Shown: positions 27,716 through 38,540, counted from the first letter of the stretch. The stretch: 64,000 nt of DNA from an uncultured Sphingomonadaceae bacterium (GCA_913060895.1 CAJXSN010000002.1:62001-126000), one strand, 5' to 3'. A program made the numbers and translations. Notes: generated by a model from the sequence alone, not told the origin.

Positions 27716-29244
27716 TACGCCCCGCTCTGCTTAAAGCTCGCGCCGTATTGGTGGATGAAAGAAAGATGCTCTTCCATTCCTTCCGCGCTCTCAAGAAGAG
27801 TCGAATGGATGCGCTCCAGATGAGCCTGCCGTTCGCCGGCGGACATTGTATCTACACGCGGGTCCAGCGTTTCCGGTATGATGTTCTGCCCGATAAATAC
27901 CGACAACCAACTCTGGAGCAAAAACAGCCCGTCTGAATAGTCGGGGGTCAGACCGCGCGACCGGAAAGCATCCATTTTTGCAGCGAGACTTGCTGGCAAT
28001 TCCATGTGCCGCATATCGTCCCAGAACGGTAAACCTTCCCGCTGGTTTGCGACATAATGCAGCAGTAGGAAATCCCGGATGCGCCCATATTCAAGATCCA
28101 TCAGCCGGTTGTATTCGCTTACATCCGCCAACTCGCACCGGTCGGTAGGGAACAGGTCGATCAGCTTCAGAATACCCGTCTGAATGAGATCGATGCTGGT
28201 TGATTCGAGAGGCTCAAGAAATCCGCCCGACAGGCCTATGGCCACTACATTGCGGTTCCACATCTGTCGCCGCTTGCCGGTTTTGAATACCAGCTGGCGG
28301 GGCTCAGCAATCGGTGTGCCTTCCAAATTTCCCATCAGCACATCCAGCGCACCCTGATCGGTAGAATACCGCTCGCAATAAACGTGCCCATTCCCAATTC
28401 GGTGTTGCAACGGGATACGCCATTGCCAACCCGCATCGCGCGCGGTTGCGCGGGTGAACGGCGTGGATTCGGCGCCGATCGCGCAGGGGACAGCCCAAGC
28501 ACGGTTGCATGGCAGCCAGTGGCTCCAATCCTCGAACCCGGTCTGCAATTCCTGCTCGATCAACAAGGCGCGAAAGCCCGAGCAATCGACGAACAGATCG
28601 CCTTCTATGACCTGCCCCGAATCCAGCACCACAGACACAATGTCTCCAGCGTCCGATCGTCGAGTTTCGACAATGCGCCCCTCCTGCCGCTTTACCCCCG
28701 CAGCCTGAGCTACATCCGCCAGATAGGCCGCATACAGCCCCGCATCGAACTGGAAGGCGTAATTGTAAGCCAGCATACCTTCCTGCGCAGAAGGAGGTTC
28801 GAACCGACCATTCCAACCGGCAACAATGGGCAAGGAATAATCGCCGAGCGCCGCCGTCTGGCCGCCATTAGCACGTTCCTTCAGCCAGTAATGATGGAAC
28901 GGAGCAGGCCCGATGGTTTCTCCGTACGTACCGAACGGATGCATATATCGATCGCCAGGCCTGCCCCAGTCACGAAATTCAATGCCCAACTTGATGGTCG
29001 CGGCAGTGCGGGACATCATGTCGCGCTCGTCGATCCCAACTATCCGGTTGAAATCTCGGATGTGCGGCAAGGTCGCTTCGCCCACGCCCACCGTGCCGAT
29101 TGCGTCGGATTCTACAAGAGTGATCGACAGACCAAGGCCGCCCAGCGAACGTGATAATCCCGCCGCCGTCATCCAGCCAGCGGTCCCGCCGCCGACAATG
29201 ACTATTCGTCGGATTGTTGGGGAAGGCTCCGCTGTTCCTGTCAT
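27715..29244 (-). CDS. Tryptophan 7-halogenase family FAD-dependent protein
   Basis: IVIVGGGTAGWMTAAGLSR, GVGEATLPHIRDFNRIVGI, IKLGIEFRDW, GDLFVDCSGFRALLIEQ, WQWRIPLQHRIGNGHVY, GGFLEPLESTSIDLIQ. Confidence 0.93.
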   Translation of the reverse strand: MTGTAEPSPTIRRIVIVGGGTAGWMTAAGLSRSLGGLGLSITLVESDAIGTVGVGEATLPHIRDFNRIVGIDERDMMSRTAATIKLGIEFRDWGRPGDRYMHPFGTYGETIGPAPFHHYWLKERANGGQTAALGDYSLPIVAGWNGRFEPPSAQEGMLAYNYAFQFDAGLYAAYLADVAQAAGVKRQEGRIVETRRSDAGDIVSVVLDSGQVIEGDLFVDCSGFRALLIEQELQTGFEDWSHWLPCNRAWAVPCAIGAESTPFTRATARDAGWQWRIPLQHRIGNGHVYCERYSTDQGALDVLMGNLEGTPIAEPRQLVFKTGKRRQMWNRNVVAIGLSGGFLEPLESTSIDLIQTGILKLIDLFPTDRCELADVSEYNRLMDLEYGRIRDFLLLHYVANQREGLPFWDDMRHMELPASLAAKMDAFRSRGLTPDYSDGLFLLQSWLSVFIGQNIIPETLDPRVDTMSAGERQAHLERIHSTLLESAEGMEEHLSFIHQYGASFKQSGA

Positions 29245-29249
29245 CCCTA

Positions 29250-30452
29250 TCAGCTTTGCAGCGCCGCGACTCCGGGCAGGACCTTACCTTCCATCCATTC
29301 GAGAAAGGCGCCGCCTGCCGTTGAAACGAATGTAAAATCGTCCTTCACACCGGCATGAGCGAGGGCAGCGACCGTATCCCCGCCGCCTGCCACAGAGACC
29401 AGCGAGCCGTCCTGAGTCAGGGCAGCTGCGGTCTTGGCCAGAGCGACTGTTGCCTCGTCGAAAGGCGCCGTTTCAAATGCCCCTAGCGGACCATTCCATA
29501 CCAGAGTGCGGCAGTTTTTAAGAACATCGGCCAAGGCTTCAACAGCCTGCGGTCCGATGTCTAGGATCATCTCGTCTGCGGCCACTTCGTGCACATTGCA
29601 GACGCGCAAAGAAACTGGGTTTGCTGCAAATTCCTTTGCCACCATAACGTCATACGGCAAATGGATGGTGCACCCTGCTTGATCGGCCTTGTCCATGATG
29701 GCGTTGGCCGTGTCCGCCAGATCATGTTCGCACAAAGATTTACCCACATCCACGCCGCGTGCGGCGAGGAAGGTGTTGGCCATACCGCCGCCGATAATCA
29801 GGTGCTGAACCTTGCCTACCAGATTATGCAATACATCGAGTTTCGATGACACTTTGGCGCCGCCCACCACTGCCGCAACCGGCGTTTCCGGCTTGCCGAG
29901 CGCCACGTCCAAAGCTTTCAACTCGGCCTCCATAGCGCGGCCGGCGTAGGACGGCAGCAGGTGCGCAAGGCCTTCAGTGGAAGCATGGGCCCGATGCGCG
30001 GCGGAAAACGCATCGTTCACATAGATGTCCCCATGCGCAGCCATTCCAGCGGCGAAGTCGGCGTCGTTCGTTTCTTCGCCTGGCCAAAACCGGACATTGT
30101 CGAGCAGGCCGATATCACCATTGCCCAGAATGCCGATGGATTGTTCTACAACCAGCCCCATGACTTCTGGGATGAACATGATCTCTCGTCCGATGACTTC
30201 CTCGACATCACCTTGCACCCAGCTTGTGCTCATGGTTGAGTGCCGCTGGCCCTTGGGGCGTCCGTAATGAGCGAGCAGCAGCACTTTGGCGCCTTTGTCC
30301 GCCAATTCTAGAATGGTCGGTTTTGCAGACTCCACCCGTGTGACATCAGTGGCTGAACCACCCTCCATAGGCAGATTCAGGTCTACCCGCACAAGAACAA
30401 CCTTGCCCGAAAGATCGGTGGGAAGATCGTCCAGAGTTTTGAATTGCGTCAC
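29250..30452 (-). CDS. pgk: Phosphoglycerate kinase (GTG start)
   Basis: [29 protein letters not shown] ... [15 protein letters not shown] start overlaps gap TGA (GTGA). Confidence 0.94.
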   Translation of the reverse strand: MTQFKTLDDLPTDLSGKVVLVRVDLNLPMEGGSATDVTRVESAKPTILELADKGAKVLLLAHYGRPKGQRHSTMSTSWVQGDVEEVIGREIMFIPEVMGLVVEQSIGILGNGDIGLLDNVRFWPGEETNDADFAAGMAAHGDIYVNDAFSAAHRAHASTEGLAHLLPSYAGRAMEAELKALDVALGKPETPVAAVVGGAKVSSKLDVLHNLVGKVQHLIIGGGMANTFLAARGVDVGKSLCEHDLADTANAIMDKADQAGCTIHLPYDVMVAKEFAANPVSLRVCNVHEVAADEMILDIGPQAVEALADVLKNCRTLVWNGPLGAFETAPFDEATVALAKTAAALTQDGSLVSVAGGGDTVAALAHAGVKDDFTFVSTAGGAFLEWMEGKVLPGVAALQS

Positions 30453-31453
30453 AGGCCGGCCATCACTCCGGCGGTGTCGATCATACGATTGGAGAAACCC
30501 CACTCGTTGTCATACCAGCTAACCACGCGGGCCAGCTTGCCTTCCATCACAGCTGTTTCCAAGCTGTCGACGGTAGAACTGGCCGGATGGTGATTGAAGT
30601 CACCGGACACCAGCGGCAGGTCGGTGTAATCCAGAACGCCCTTCATCGGGCCATCCGAAGCCGCCTTCAACGCGCCATTGAGTTCATCGACACTGGTGTC
30701 ACGGCTCGGCGTAAACACCAGATCAATAAGGGAAACGTTGGGTGTCGGCACGCGAACGGATGATCCGTCCAGCTTACCGTTAAGTTCGGGTAGAACGAGG
30801 CCGACAGCGCGTGCAGCGCCCGTGGTGGTCGGTATCATATTCTGTGCACCGCCGCGCGCACGGCGCATATCGGAATGCATCTGATCGAGCATACGCTGAT
30901 CGTTGGTGTAGCTATGTATCGTCGTCATGAAACCACGTTCGATGCCGACTGTGTCATTCAGCACCTTGGCCACAGGAGCAAGGCAGTTGGTGGTGCAGCT
31001 GGCGTTGGAGACAATATCGTCTTCCGCAGTCAGGCTGTCCTGATTTACGCCGTACACGATAGTTTTGGAAACGCCCTTCGCAGGGGCGGAGATCAGCACC
31101 TTGCGGGCACCAGCGGCGATATGCGGGCGGCAGGCTTCGTCGCTCTGGAAAAAGCCGGTGCATTCCAGCACAATGTCGATACCCATTGCCTTGTGTGGCA
31201 GATTGCCGGGATCACGCTCCGAAGTAACAGCAATTTTTTTGCCGTTAACGGTCATTTCGCCGTCGCCGTGCTCGATTGTCCCTGGGAAACGGCCGTGAGT
31301 AGAATCGAAACCGAACAATAGAGCGTTAGACTTGGTATCCGCCAGGTCGTTGATCGCGACCAGTTCCAGATCGTGATCGTCTCGCTCCAGCAAAGCGCGC
31401 GCCAAGAGGCGGCCGATACGTCCGAAACCGTTGATTGCAACTTTAGTTGCCAT
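30449..31453 (-). CDS. gap: Glyceraldehyde-3-phosphate dehydrogenase, type I
   Basis: [36 protein letters not shown]. Confidence 0.96.
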   Translation of the reverse strand: MATKVAINGFGRIGRLLARALLERDDHDLELVAINDLADTKSNALLFGFDSTHGRFPGTIEHGDGEMTVNGKKIAVTSERDPGNLPHKAMGIDIVLECTGFFQSDEACRPHIAAGARKVLISAPAKGVSKTIVYGVNQDSLTAEDDIVSNASCTTNCLAPVAKVLNDTVGIERGFMTTIHSYTNDQRMLDQMHSDMRRARGGAQNMIPTTTGAARAVGLVLPELNGKLDGSSVRVPTPNVSLIDLVFTPSRDTSVDELNGALKAASDGPMKGVLDYTDLPLVSGDFNHHPASSTVDSLETAVMEGKLARVVSWYDNEWGFSNRMIDTAGVMAGL

Positions 31454-31467
31454 GAAACTTCTCCTGC

Positions 31468-33465
31468 CTATGCTTTGATTTTATTCATTATCTGCGGAAC
31501 GATAGCGTCCACAGTGAAACCGAATTTTTCGAAAAGGTCACCTGCCGGGGCCGATGCGCCGAACCGGTCTATACCGATATTGATCCCGTCTAACCCTGTG
31601 TAGCGTTCCCACCCGAAGGTCGTACCTGCTTCGATGCTGACCCTTAAAACGTTATCAGCTGGCAAAACGTCAGAGCGGTACTCGTCAGACTGTTCATCGA
31701 AGAGTTCAGTCGAGACCATCGAAACTACATCAGCGCCGATACCCGCAGCCTCGAGTTCTTTTGCGCAATCGATTGCGAGTGATACTTCAGAACCACTGGC
31801 AATCAACACGACGCGCTTATCGGCTTCCGCAGACTTCAGGCGGTAAGCACCCTTGGCCGACAGATTCTCGCCTGCATCTTTCAGACGCAATTGCGGCAGA
31901 CCCTGACGGCTGAGCGCGAGGATCGAAGGGCGATCCTTGCTCTTCAGAGCAATCTCCCAACATTCCCCCGTTTCGATCACATCCGCCGGGCGCATAACGA
32001 GCAGGTTGGGCATCGCGCGCAAGGACTGCAAATGCTCCACCGGCTGGTGAGTCGGGCCATCTTCCCCCAGCCCGATGCTATCATGCGTCATGACATAAAT
32101 CACGCGCGCCTGTTGCAGCGCGGAGAGGCGGATCGCACCGCGGGCGTAGTCGGTGAACACCATGAATGTGCCGCCATAGGGGATAACCCCGCCATGCAAC
32201 GCCATGCCGTTCATAGCCGCCGCCATGCCAAATTCACGGATGCCGTAATATCCGTAACGCTCTCCATAAGCGTCTGCGGTGAAGGGTTCCATTCCAGCTG
32301 TTTTGGTGTTGTTCGATCCAGTCAAATCTGCAGAGCCACCGAATGTTTCCGGAACGCGGGGGTTAATCTCCTCCAGCGCCATCTGGCTGGCAACACGGGT
32401 CGCCACCTTTTTCGGTTCAACATAGAGGCCGGCAAAATAATTGCTGCCGAATACCGTTTCTGGCAGGTCACCCTTCATGCGGCGTTCGAATTCGCTACGC
32501 TGGTCGTGGTTCAGGAAGCGGGCCTCCCATTCGCCATGCTCTTTTGCACCCGCCTCACCGGTAGCGCGCCAGTCTGCCAGCACTTCTTTCGGAATATTGA
32601 AGGGCGCTGCATCCCATCCCAACGCTTCACGGGCTCCTGCGATTTCTTCGTCTCCCAAGGGGGCACCGTGCGTTGCACTGGTTCCCTGCTTGGTCGGGGC
32701 GCCGCGTCCGATAACGGTGCGGCACGCAACAAGCGAAGGACGGTCATCGGCTTCGGCCTCTGCAAGAGCGCGCGCAATATCATCGAAATTGTGACCATCG
32801 CATTCGACAGTATGCCAGCCTGTCGCCTCGTAGCGGCCGCGAATATTCTCACTGGTGGAAAGATCCGCGGCGCCGTCGATGGTGATGCTATTGTCGTCCC
32901 ATAGGACGTTCAGACGGCCCAGTTTAAGATGTCCGGCCAATCCTATAGCTTCGTGGTTGATGCCTTCCATCAGGCACCCGTCCCCGGCGATCGTCCAGGT
33001 TTTGTGGTCGACCAGATCATCCCCGAACTGCGCATTCAGATGCCGCTCTGCCATCGCCATACCGACGGCCATTGCGAGACCTTGGCCCAGTGGGCCGGTG
33101 GTGCATTCCACGCCGTCCAACAGGAAATTCTCAGGGTGTCCAGCGCAAGGGCTGCCCAGTTTGCGGAAATTGCGGATGTCATCCATCGTCGGCTGGGCAT
33201 ACCCGGACAAATGCAGCAGGCTGTAAATCAGCATGGAACCGTGCCCTGCGCTGAGCACGAACCTATCACGATCATGCCAGTCCGGCGCAGCTGGATCGAA
33301 TTTCAGAAACTGCGACCACAAAACCGCGGCCACATCGGCCATACCCATCGGCATTCCGGGATGCCCGGAATTGGCGGCCTGCACCGCATCCATTGATAAC
33401 GCACGAACGGCATTTGCCATCTGTGTAAGGCTGGCGCGATCTTTGCTCGCGGAATCGGGGCTCAT
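31468..33465 (-). CDS. tkt: Transketolase
   Basis: AVQAANSGHPGMPMGMADVAAVLW, GDGCLMEGINHEA, HDSIGLGEDGPTHQPVEHLQSLRAMPN. Confidence 0.96.
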   Translation of the reverse strand: MSPDSASKDRASLTQMANAVRALSMDAVQAANSGHPGMPMGMADVAAVLWSQFLKFDPAAPDWHDRDRFVLSAGHGSMLIYSLLHLSGYAQPTMDDIRNFRKLGSPCAGHPENFLLDGVECTTGPLGQGLAMAVGMAMAERHLNAQFGDDLVDHKTWTIAGDGCLMEGINHEAIGLAGHLKLGRLNVLWDDNSITIDGAADLSTSENIRGRYEATGWHTVECDGHNFDDIARALAEAEADDRPSLVACRTVIGRGAPTKQGTSATHGAPLGDEEIAGAREALGWDAAPFNIPKEVLADWRATGEAGAKEHGEWEARFLNHDQRSEFERRMKGDLPETVFGSNYFAGLYVEPKKVATRVASQMALEEINPRVPETFGGSADLTGSNNTKTAGMEPFTADAYGERYGYYGIREFGMAAAMNGMALHGGVIPYGGTFMVFTDYARGAIRLSALQQARVIYVMTHDSIGLGEDGPTHQPVEHLQSLRAMPNLLVMRPADVIETGECWEIALKSKDRPSILALSRQGLPQLRLKDAGENLSAKGAYRLKSAEADKRVVLIASGSEVSLAIDCAKELEAAGIGADVVSMVSTELFDEQSDEYRSDVLPADNVLRVSIEAGTTFGWERYTGLDGINIGIDRFGASAPAGDLFEKFGFTVDAIVPQIMNKIKA

Positions 33466-33663
33466 TAGACGGACGTCTCCTGCATCGGCAACGCGCCTCT
33501 GGCGGGCGCGATTCGGCCTTTGGGAAGCCTTCGCCGTGCCGCCGCACAAGGTCAAGGCGGGCTAACGTTACAGGGATGGTACAGCGCTGCCTGATGCGAT
33601 TTATCAACAGGGCGCGGCAAACCTTTGCTCTTGAAGCAAAGTCGGAGTAAATTAGTTACTGTT

Positions 33664-33876
33664 ATGCAAGCTGATCGTACCGAAAACTTCATCCAGCGGA
33701 TCGAAACCGCACTCTCCCGCATCGCAAAGGCTGCGGACGAACCCGATAATCCTTCGGGCAGCGCGCAGATCCCGCCTTCGGTTTCCCAACTGGTCGTTCA
33801 GCACGAAGCTTTGCGGGAGGAAGTCGCTGCCCAGATACGCCGGATCGACGATGTGGTCGGGAAGTTGGAACGATGA
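33664..33876 (+). CDS. Small coiled-coil protein upstream of zapA
   Basis: MQADRTENFIQRIETALSRIAKAADEPDNPSGSAQIPPSVSQLVVQHEALREEVAAQIRRIDDVVGKLER; overlaps the zapA start. Confidence 0.75.
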   Translation: MQADRTENFIQRIETALSRIAKAADEPDNPSGSAQIPPSVSQLVVQHEALREEVAAQIRRIDDVVGKLER

Positions 33877-34508
33877 ACACCATCGAACTGGTCGTCGGCG
33901 GACAGACTTATGCCATCACTTGCGAAACGGGCGAGGAAGAGCATGTGCGTAACCTGGGGGCGACCATCGACGAAAAATTCGTTGAGATGGGCCCACGTTA
34001 TACGCAGAATTTGCTGTTTGCCGCCCTGCAACTGGCCGATGAGTTGCACGAAGCGCGCAAGGCAACTGCTTCTGTAGAATCTGACAAGCGCAAACTACAG
34101 GACGGATTCGATGCCTACCGTGCTGAGAAGGCACAGCAATTACGCGACGCCGATACGCTGAAGGGGCAAGGTGACGTCATGATGGCGCGCATTGCGGAAC
34201 TGGAGCAGGAACTAGACCGGATGCAATCGGCCCAGCAGAGCGCTGCGGAACATGCCAACGATGTGCGCCAGGAATTAGCGGCCCTGCGCGGCAAGGAAAC
34301 GGATCGGGAAGCCTTAGAGAACCGGCATCTGGCTCAAATTGCGAACCTGACCAAGGAACTGGCGCAGGCCAAAGCGACCCCAACAGCTGCCCCAGAACCC
34401 GAAAACAGTTTAGCCACTGATCCCGATCTGGCCCCTGCGCTGGAACGTTTCGCCTTATTGCTCGAAGAAACCGCCGAGAAGCTTGAGGAAAGGCGCGGGT
34501 ACAGCTAA
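33873..34508 (+). CDS. zapA: Cell division protein ZapA (with long C-terminal coiled coil)
   Basis: MNTIELVVGGQTYAITCETGEEEHVRNLGATIDEKFVEMGPRYTQNLLFAALQLADEL. Confidence 0.88.
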   Translation: MNTIELVVGGQTYAITCETGEEEHVRNLGATIDEKFVEMGPRYTQNLLFAALQLADELHEARKATASVESDKRKLQDGFDAYRAEKAQQLRDADTLKGQGDVMMARIAELEQELDRMQSAQQSAAEHANDVRQELAALRGKETDREALENRHLAQIANLTKELAQAKATPTAAPEPENSLATDPDLAPALERFALLLEETAEKLEERRGYS

Positions 34509-34514
34509 ATAGAG

Positions 34515-34675
34515 GTCGGCGGAACTGCCCGGCACGAGCCCGATTGGAACATTCCTGAGGCTATAAGCTTTCCAAAGGGAGCTGTCCCTACCCTGGAACA
34601 TGGGCCCCTGCGCTCTTCAGAGTGGAACCTGGGAACCGGGGCAAACGGCACCCACCTGACGTTTTTGCGTCAGAG
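34515..34675 (+). ncRNA. ssrS: 6S RNA
   Basis: Lies between zapA and the 5-formyl-THF cyclo-ligase gene (classic 6S context). Central tcccTACCCTGGAACATGGGCCCCTG-type segment and ctgcccgg...ccggggca complementarity; boundaries approximate. Confidence 0.7.
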
Positions 34676-34732
34676 AATTTCCCGGCAAACGACTCATGGT
34701 GGTTCCGCTACTTTTTCCCTTCACAAGAGCAC

Positions 34733-35317
34733 ATGGACCCGATGGATACAAAGCAGGCGCTCCGCAAAACTTACCGCGATGCGCGTCGCGATCACTTTCA
34801 GGCGCAACCACAAAGCATCCGTGCCTTACTCTTCCATCGTCCGCCTGCGCCACTGCTTGAACTAATTCCCAACGACGCGACAATCGGGCTGTATGCGGCG
34901 ACCGGAGCTGAAGCGCCGACTACCGCTTATGCGAAGTTCTTTCACGAGCATGGCCATGCATTGGCCCTCCCCCGGTTTACCGGTCCCGATAAGTCGATGG
35001 AATTTGCCGCTTACGACGATCCTTTCGCTGAAGGCGTTTTGGAGGAAGGCCCCTATTCGGTTCCGCAACCTTCAACGCAGTGCCCGATTGCCGTACCTGA
35101 CATTCTGTTTGTCCCACTTGTGGCCTTCACCCGCGATGGAGAGCGGCTGGGTCAGGGCGGCGGGCATTACGACCGCTGGCTAGCAGATAATACTGCAGCG
35201 AAATCAATTGGGCTGGCATGGGATGTACAACTGGCTGACAGTTTACCGGTGGAACCACATGACCGTTCTCTTACTGCTATCGTGACGCCAACCCGGTTCT
35301 ACGGACCATTCGCATGA
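34733..35317 (+). CDS. 5-formyltetrahydrofolate cyclo-ligase
   Basis: KQALRKTYRDARRDHF, DILFVPLVAFTRDGERLGQGGGHYDRWLA; start either 34733 or 34742. Confidence 0.9.
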   Translation: MDPMDTKQALRKTYRDARRDHFQAQPQSIRALLFHRPPAPLLELIPNDATIGLYAATGAEAPTTAYAKFFHEHGHALALPRFTGPDKSMEFAAYDDPFAEGVLEEGPYSVPQPSTQCPIAVPDILFVPLVAFTRDGERLGQGGGHYDRWLADNTAAKSIGLAWDVQLADSLPVEPHDRSLTAIVTPTRFYGPFA

Positions 35318-35529
35318 ACGAAGAACCCAAATGGCGCGTTCCTGTCGGCGTACTGCTAATCCTATTCGGATTAATTGTGTATGCTCTGGTTGTGGCCCGC
35401 TATGTGCCGCAATTCATCGCGGGCTGGCCCACCGTAGCCCAGAGTCTGGTGTATCTATTCTTCGGTCTGGCGTGGCTGTTGCCTCTCGGGCGCTTTCTGG
35501 CCTGGATGGAAACTGGCCACAAACGCTGA
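35314..35529 (+). CDS. DUF2842-like small membrane protein
   Basis: 71 aa, two TM segments; overlaps the stop of the upstream gene. Confidence 0.75.
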   Translation: MNEEPKWRVPVGVLLILFGLIVYALVVARYVPQFIAGWPTVAQSLVYLFFGLAWLLPLGRFLAWMETGHKR

Positions 35530-35662
35530 TTGCCGGGTATGTTAGTGAAGGCATGCCATTCCCCCTGAACACGCGCCGCACCACTCACCCTTTTGCTGTC
35601 ATCGTCATTGACGCCCGCCCGGCTTAGCGTAGGCACGCAAGCCTTGGGGCGATGGGGAATGC

Positions 35663-37144
35663 ATGACCAAAGAAACGCAGCGCGCGAGACAAACGCTTGC
35701 CGGTGGTCAACTGCCGACATTCGGCAAGCCTTCGTTTGGTACCAAGCTGGCGTTCGGCTTCGGATCGGCGGCCTTCGGGGTGAAGGACAGCGGCTTCAGC
35801 TATTTCCTGCTTTTGTTTTACGGTACGGTCGTCGGGCTTGAGCCGGGACTGGTCGGGCTGGCAATTCTGCTTGCACTGGTACTCGATGCAGTCAGCGACC
35901 CGCTGGTCGGTTACTGGTCGGACAATTTCCGGTCTCGCTGGGGACGGCGCCATCCATTTATGTATGCGTCGGCCCTGCCCGTTTCTTTCAGCTTTTTCCT
36001 TTTATGGAACCCGCCAGACTGGAGCCAGGGGGGCCTGTTTGTCTATCTGCTGTGCATCTCGGTCCTTATCCGCACTTTCATCACCTTTTACGAGACACCC
36101 AGCTACGCTTTGCTGCCTGAGTTGACGACCAATTACGAAGAACGCACTTCCATCCAGCTGTTCCGGACATTTTTCGCATGGGTCGGCGGCAATTTGCTGA
36201 CAGTGCTGATGTTCGGCGTGTTGCTCGTTCCCACAGAGCAATATTCCGACGGTATTCTCAACCATGAGGCCTACGCTACATTCGGTATTCTGGGTTCGTG
36301 CTTGATGTTTGTCGCCATCATGATCTCCTCTCTTGGCACGCATCACAGGATACCTGGCCTACGCCAACCGGGCCCTCCCAAACGCAAGACAGTGAGGCAG
36401 GTTTTCGGCGAGATTTCCGAAACGCTGCGCGACCGTAATTTCCTGATGCTGTTCTGGGCCTTTGTCATGAACTCAATCGCAGCGGGAATCGCTGCGTCAC
36501 TAGCGTTCATCATGCTTAGCTATTTCTGGGAGTTTACCGAATTCCAGCGGTTCATCTGGACTGCATCGGTATTCGTTTCGGCATTGGGCGCTCTGCTTCT
36601 GGCACCGCGCTTGGTGCGCCGTTTCGGGAAACGCCAAACAGTATTGAGCCTTGGCATCATTGCCTTCAGCATAGCGCCCATGCCTGTGGTGCTACGCCTG
36701 CTCGGCCTACTACCGGAAAATGGCGACCCGTTGCTTTTCCCATTGATTACCATAATCAATACCGTCGATCTGGCGATGATTATCGCCCTGCAGGGTACGA
36801 TGTATTCGATGATTGCCGATCTGGCGGAAAGTGGGGAGCTACGCACCGGGCGCCGCACAGAGGGCGTTTATTACGCCGCCGTGACCTTTACGCGCAAGAC
36901 CACAGCGGGCCTGGGCGTATTTGCTGGGGGTATGATGTTGTCTGCCATAAGTTTTCCTGATGGCGCAACGCCGGGGAGTGTCGATGCCGAAACCATCTGG
37001 TGGTTAGGTGCGCTGTATGCGCCTTCGCTATTAGTATTGTGGGCGACAATGCTGTTTGCCGTCAGCCGTTTTACCATCGATCGGGACCGCCATCAGGCAA
37101 ACGTGCGCGCGCTGGCCGCCGGAAACGACAAGCGCGCGCGATAG
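35663..37144 (+). CDS. MFS transporter, GPH (glycoside-pentoside-hexuronide)-like
   Basis: 493 aa, 12 TM; ALVLDAVSDPLVGYWSDNFRSRWGRRHPFMY. Confidence 0.88.
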   Translation: MTKETQRARQTLAGGQLPTFGKPSFGTKLAFGFGSAAFGVKDSGFSYFLLLFYGTVVGLEPGLVGLAILLALVLDAVSDPLVGYWSDNFRSRWGRRHPFMYASALPVSFSFFLLWNPPDWSQGGLFVYLLCISVLIRTFITFYETPSYALLPELTTNYEERTSIQLFRTFFAWVGGNLLTVLMFGVLLVPTEQYSDGILNHEAYATFGILGSCLMFVAIMISSLGTHHRIPGLRQPGPPKRKTVRQVFGEISETLRDRNFLMLFWAFVMNSIAAGIAASLAFIMLSYFWEFTEFQRFIWTASVFVSALGALLLAPRLVRRFGKRQTVLSLGIIAFSIAPMPVVLRLLGLLPENGDPLLFPLITIINTVDLAMIIALQGTMYSMIADLAESGELRTGRRTEGVYYAAVTFTRKTTAGLGVFAGGMMLSAISFPDGATPGSVDAETIWWLGALYAPSLLVLWATMLFAVSRFTIDRDRHQANVRALAAGNDKRAR

Positions 37145-37158
37145 TTCGGTATTGTCGC

Positions 37159-38133
37159 TTAGGATGCGGCTTGCTTGTTCATCCGACCGAGTATTGCTTC
37201 TGCCTCGCTCATGATGCCGTCGATCAATTCTTTACATGTCGGAATATCATTTATCAGTCCGGCGACCATGCCGCAGCTCCACGCGCCCTTGTCCATATCC
37301 CCTTCCATCATGATCTTGGGGTAGACGCCTGCAACCTCGTCAATGATATCTTCGAACTTCAGGTCATCGCCCAAACGCTTTTCCTTCTCGATCAGACGCT
37401 CGACCGCTTCATTGGTCATCACCCGCTCCGTATTGCGCAAGGAACGCATCACAAGGCGCGTATCAAGCTCGCTGGCAGCAACGATGGCCTGCTTCACGTT
37501 CTCGTGCACAGGAGCTTCTTGTGTGGCGATAAAGCGGGTGCCCATGTTCATCCCCTGAGCGCCCATCGCCAGACTGGCGACGAGGCTACGCCCGTCGGCC
37601 ATACCGCCGCTGGAGACAAACGGTATTTCCAGTTCGTCCGCAGCGCAAGGCAGCAGGATAAAGTTCGGCACGTCGTCCTCGCCCGGATGACCTCCGCATT
37701 CGAAGCCGTCGACCGACACGGCGTCACAGCCGATGTCTTGTGCTTTGAGCGAATGTCGCACGCTGGTGCATTTATGGATTACCTTGATCCCGGCGTCTTT
37801 CAACGGGGGTAGAAGTTCCGAAGGATTGCGACCGGCGGTTTCCACCACCTTCACGCCGCCTTCGATGATTACCTTCACCAGCCCTGGATAATCAGGAGGT
37901 GTCAGCGTGGGCAGCAGGGTCAAATTCACCCCGAACGGCTTGTCCGTCATGTCGCGGCACTTGACGATTTCATTGGCCAGCTTCTCCGGCGTGCCCAATG
38001 TGAGGCCGGTAATAATGCCCAGCCCCCCTGCATTAGATACCGCGGCCGCCATTTCGGCAAAGCCGACAAAATGCATGCCACCCTGAATAATGGGATGCTG
38101 AATGCCGAACATTTCGGTGATGGCGGTTTTCAT
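37159..38133 (-). CDS. Nitronate monooxygenase family protein
   Basis: HPIIQGGMHFVGFAEMAAAVSNAGGLGIITG, KCTSVRHSLKAQDIGCDAVSVDGFECGGHPGEDD, GMADGRSLVASLAMGAQGMNMGTRF. Confidence 0.9.
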   Translation of the reverse strand: MKTAITEMFGIQHPIIQGGMHFVGFAEMAAAVSNAGGLGIITGLTLGTPEKLANEIVKCRDMTDKPFGVNLTLLPTLTPPDYPGLVKVIIEGGVKVVETAGRNPSELLPPLKDAGIKVIHKCTSVRHSLKAQDIGCDAVSVDGFECGGHPGEDDVPNFILLPCAADELEIPFVSSGGMADGRSLVASLAMGAQGMNMGTRFIATQEAPVHENVKQAIVAASELDTRLVMRSLRNTERVMTNEAVERLIEKEKRLGDDLKFEDIIDEVAGVYPKIMMEGDMDKGAWSCGMVAGLINDIPTCKELIDGIMSEAEAILGRMNKQAAS

Positions 38134-38253
38134 AGATGCGTGTCCTTCCCTAAATCAGTTAGTCAGACCTTTGCCTTTCAAACGGCAAAGCTCAATGACC
38201 AATTTCATCTGTCTGGGGAAGAGTGCATCACCTATCCCGCAAAGCGAGAAAAG

Positions 38254-38330
<77 letters not shown>

Positions 38331-38540
38331 GCAATCGGCAGCACCGCTGCTCGGGAGCGGCGCAGTTAGGCCAGCCTCCGCAGCCTGTCAATGGCTCGAT
38401 AGCAGAGAGTTTGCGGGAAATTGTAATGATCGGCGACGGGATAAATCTTCGGCTGGAATTAACTATATCTTGGCGCTTTGGCTGCAAGCCGGTTTTGCAG
38501 GTCCGGGATCGCTCGGAAGACTGAAAAACGGGGATTTTTC

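Noticed and set aside
28384-29154. 256-aa plus-strand ORF opposite the halogenase gene
   Set aside because: Antisense to a well-supported CDS with intact motifs.
31891-32904. 337-aa plus-strand ORF
   Set aside because: Fully antisense to transketolase; atypical composition (His/Arg/Ala rich, no recognisable domain). High-GC shadow ORF.
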